DNA from: Antarcticimicrobium sediminis
Lineage (GTDB): Bacteria > Pseudomonadota > Alphaproteobacteria > Rhodobacterales > Rhodobacteraceae
Assembly (NCBI RefSeq): GCF_004348975.1
Contig: NZ_SMFP01000001.1
Coordinates: forward strand, 8,701-72,700
Direction: 5' to 3'
Length of the DNA stretch: 64,000 bases
Of the stretch, positions 63,526 through 64,000 are shown piece after piece. A program made the position numbers and the translations under genes. Under the pieces are notes generated by a model, which was given only the letters and a program-made list of their open reading frames with translations, did not search any database and had not been told where the DNA came from. The number at the start of each line of letters is the position of its first letter. The stretch's first letter is position 1.

Positions 63526-64000
63526 ATGACCGACCGCTTGCCGCATGAAAAGGGCTTTCACGTAAGCTGGGATCAGTTGCATCGCGACGCCCGCGCCCTG
63601 GCCTGGCGCCTGCAGGGCAGCGCGCCCGAGGACGGCGGTTGGCGCGCGGTGGTGGCGATCACCCGCGGCGGCATGGCCCCGGCGATGATCGTCGCGCGCG
63701 AGCTGGATATCCGCACGGTCGATACCATCAGCGTGAAATCCTATGACAACCAGACCCAAAGCGCCCCGGTGGTGATCAAATCGCCCGACATGGCGGTGGT
63801 GGGCGACGGCACCGGCGTGCTGATCGTCGATGATCTGGTCGATACCGGTCGTACGCTTGAAGTGGTGCGCCAGCACATGCCCAAGGCGCATGTTGCCACC
63901 GTCTATGCCAAGCCCAAGGGGCGGCCGATGGTCGACACCTATATCACCGAGGTCAGCCAGGACACCTGGATCTTTTTCCCTTGGGATATGGCGCTGCAAT
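63526..64000 (+). CDS. gpt: xanthine phosphoribosyltransferase (partial, 3' end outside window)
   Basis: The first 158 codons are present and the frame runs off the window end. The PRPP loop [14 protein letters not shown] and the N-terminal [22 protein letters not shown] are typical of Gpt, which salvages xanthine and guanine. AAAGGA lies upstream of the ATG. It follows fabI by 42 bp and may be co-transcribed. Confidence 0.9.
   Translation, partial: MTDRLPHEKGFHVSWDQLHRDARALAWRLQGSAPEDGGWRAVVAITRGGMAPAMIVARELDIRTVDTISVKSYDNQTQSAPVVIKSPDMAVVGDGTGVLIVDDLVDTGRTLEVVRQHMPKAHVATVYAKPKGRPMVDTYITEVSQDTWIFFPWDMALQ

Noticed and set aside
62680-63999. A 439-codon minus-strand frame across fabI and gpt
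   Set aside because: Both plus-strand genes show complete family motifs; the opposite frame shows none.

Overview
This window is chromosomal DNA of an alphaproteobacterium, most likely a marine Rhodobacteraceae (Roseobacter-group) species. The base composition is GC-rich. Gene content fits that group: long class II ribonucleotide reductase, double cold-shock-domain protein, citramalate synthase, RTX type I secretion, and several ABC and tripartite tricarboxylate transporter (TTT) systems. All assignments come from reading the sequence and recalled family knowledge; no database search was run.

Region 1 (1-17.4 kb) is accessory. Two minus-strand operons flank a LysR regulator (8009-8950). The first runs potA-potB-potC-potD-amidohydrolase-GMC oxidoreductase (7525 to 382). 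The second runs flavin monooxygenase-RidA-DUF1028-aldehyde dehydrogenase-covalent-FMN amine dehydrogenase-ArgE-like deacylase (16152 to 8936). Together they look like uptake and stepwise oxidation of an amine or N-acyl amine that I cannot match to a described pathway. The right edge holds remnants of an IS21 transposase, an AlpA/Xis-like protein and a tyrosine recombinase C-terminus, immediately beside tRNA-Leu(CAA) (17423-17508) and a perfect 34-bp palindrome. The left edge holds a broken IS3-family transposase. I read this as a decayed tRNA-associated genomic island.

Region 2 (17.6-22.6 kb) holds a YqaA-type membrane protein, DsbB, and an Lrp regulator divergent from arginase-ornithine cyclodeaminase (arginine to ornithine to proline). 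A secreted CAP-domain protein with RTX repeats follows. Region 3 (22.7-31.5 kb) contains a DUF2461 protein, a repeat-rich RTX protein with its type I ABC exporter and HlyD adaptor, and a LuxR-type regulator.

Region 4 (31.7-46.5 kb) is regulatory and transport-rich. Two divergent Crp/Fnr regulators flank a well-formed FNR-type box, followed by an Fsr-family MFS exporter. A LysR regulator lies beside one TTT operon (tctCBA). A second TTT operon sits under a GntR regulator and is divergent from an HMG-CoA-lyase-like enzyme plus a class III CoA-transferase, suggesting uptake, CoA activation and cleavage of a branched dicarboxylate.

Region 5 (46.6-64 kb) is core genome: HNH nuclease, RluE, carboxylesterase, AlkA, an MFS transporter, cimA with a 58-residue ORF and a squalene-synthase-like gene, cysS, an FkbM methyltransferase, nrdJ with a long structured leader, tRNA-Pro(UGG), DUF192, cold-shock protein, pdxH, fabI, and a xanthine phosphoribosyltransferase cut by the window end.
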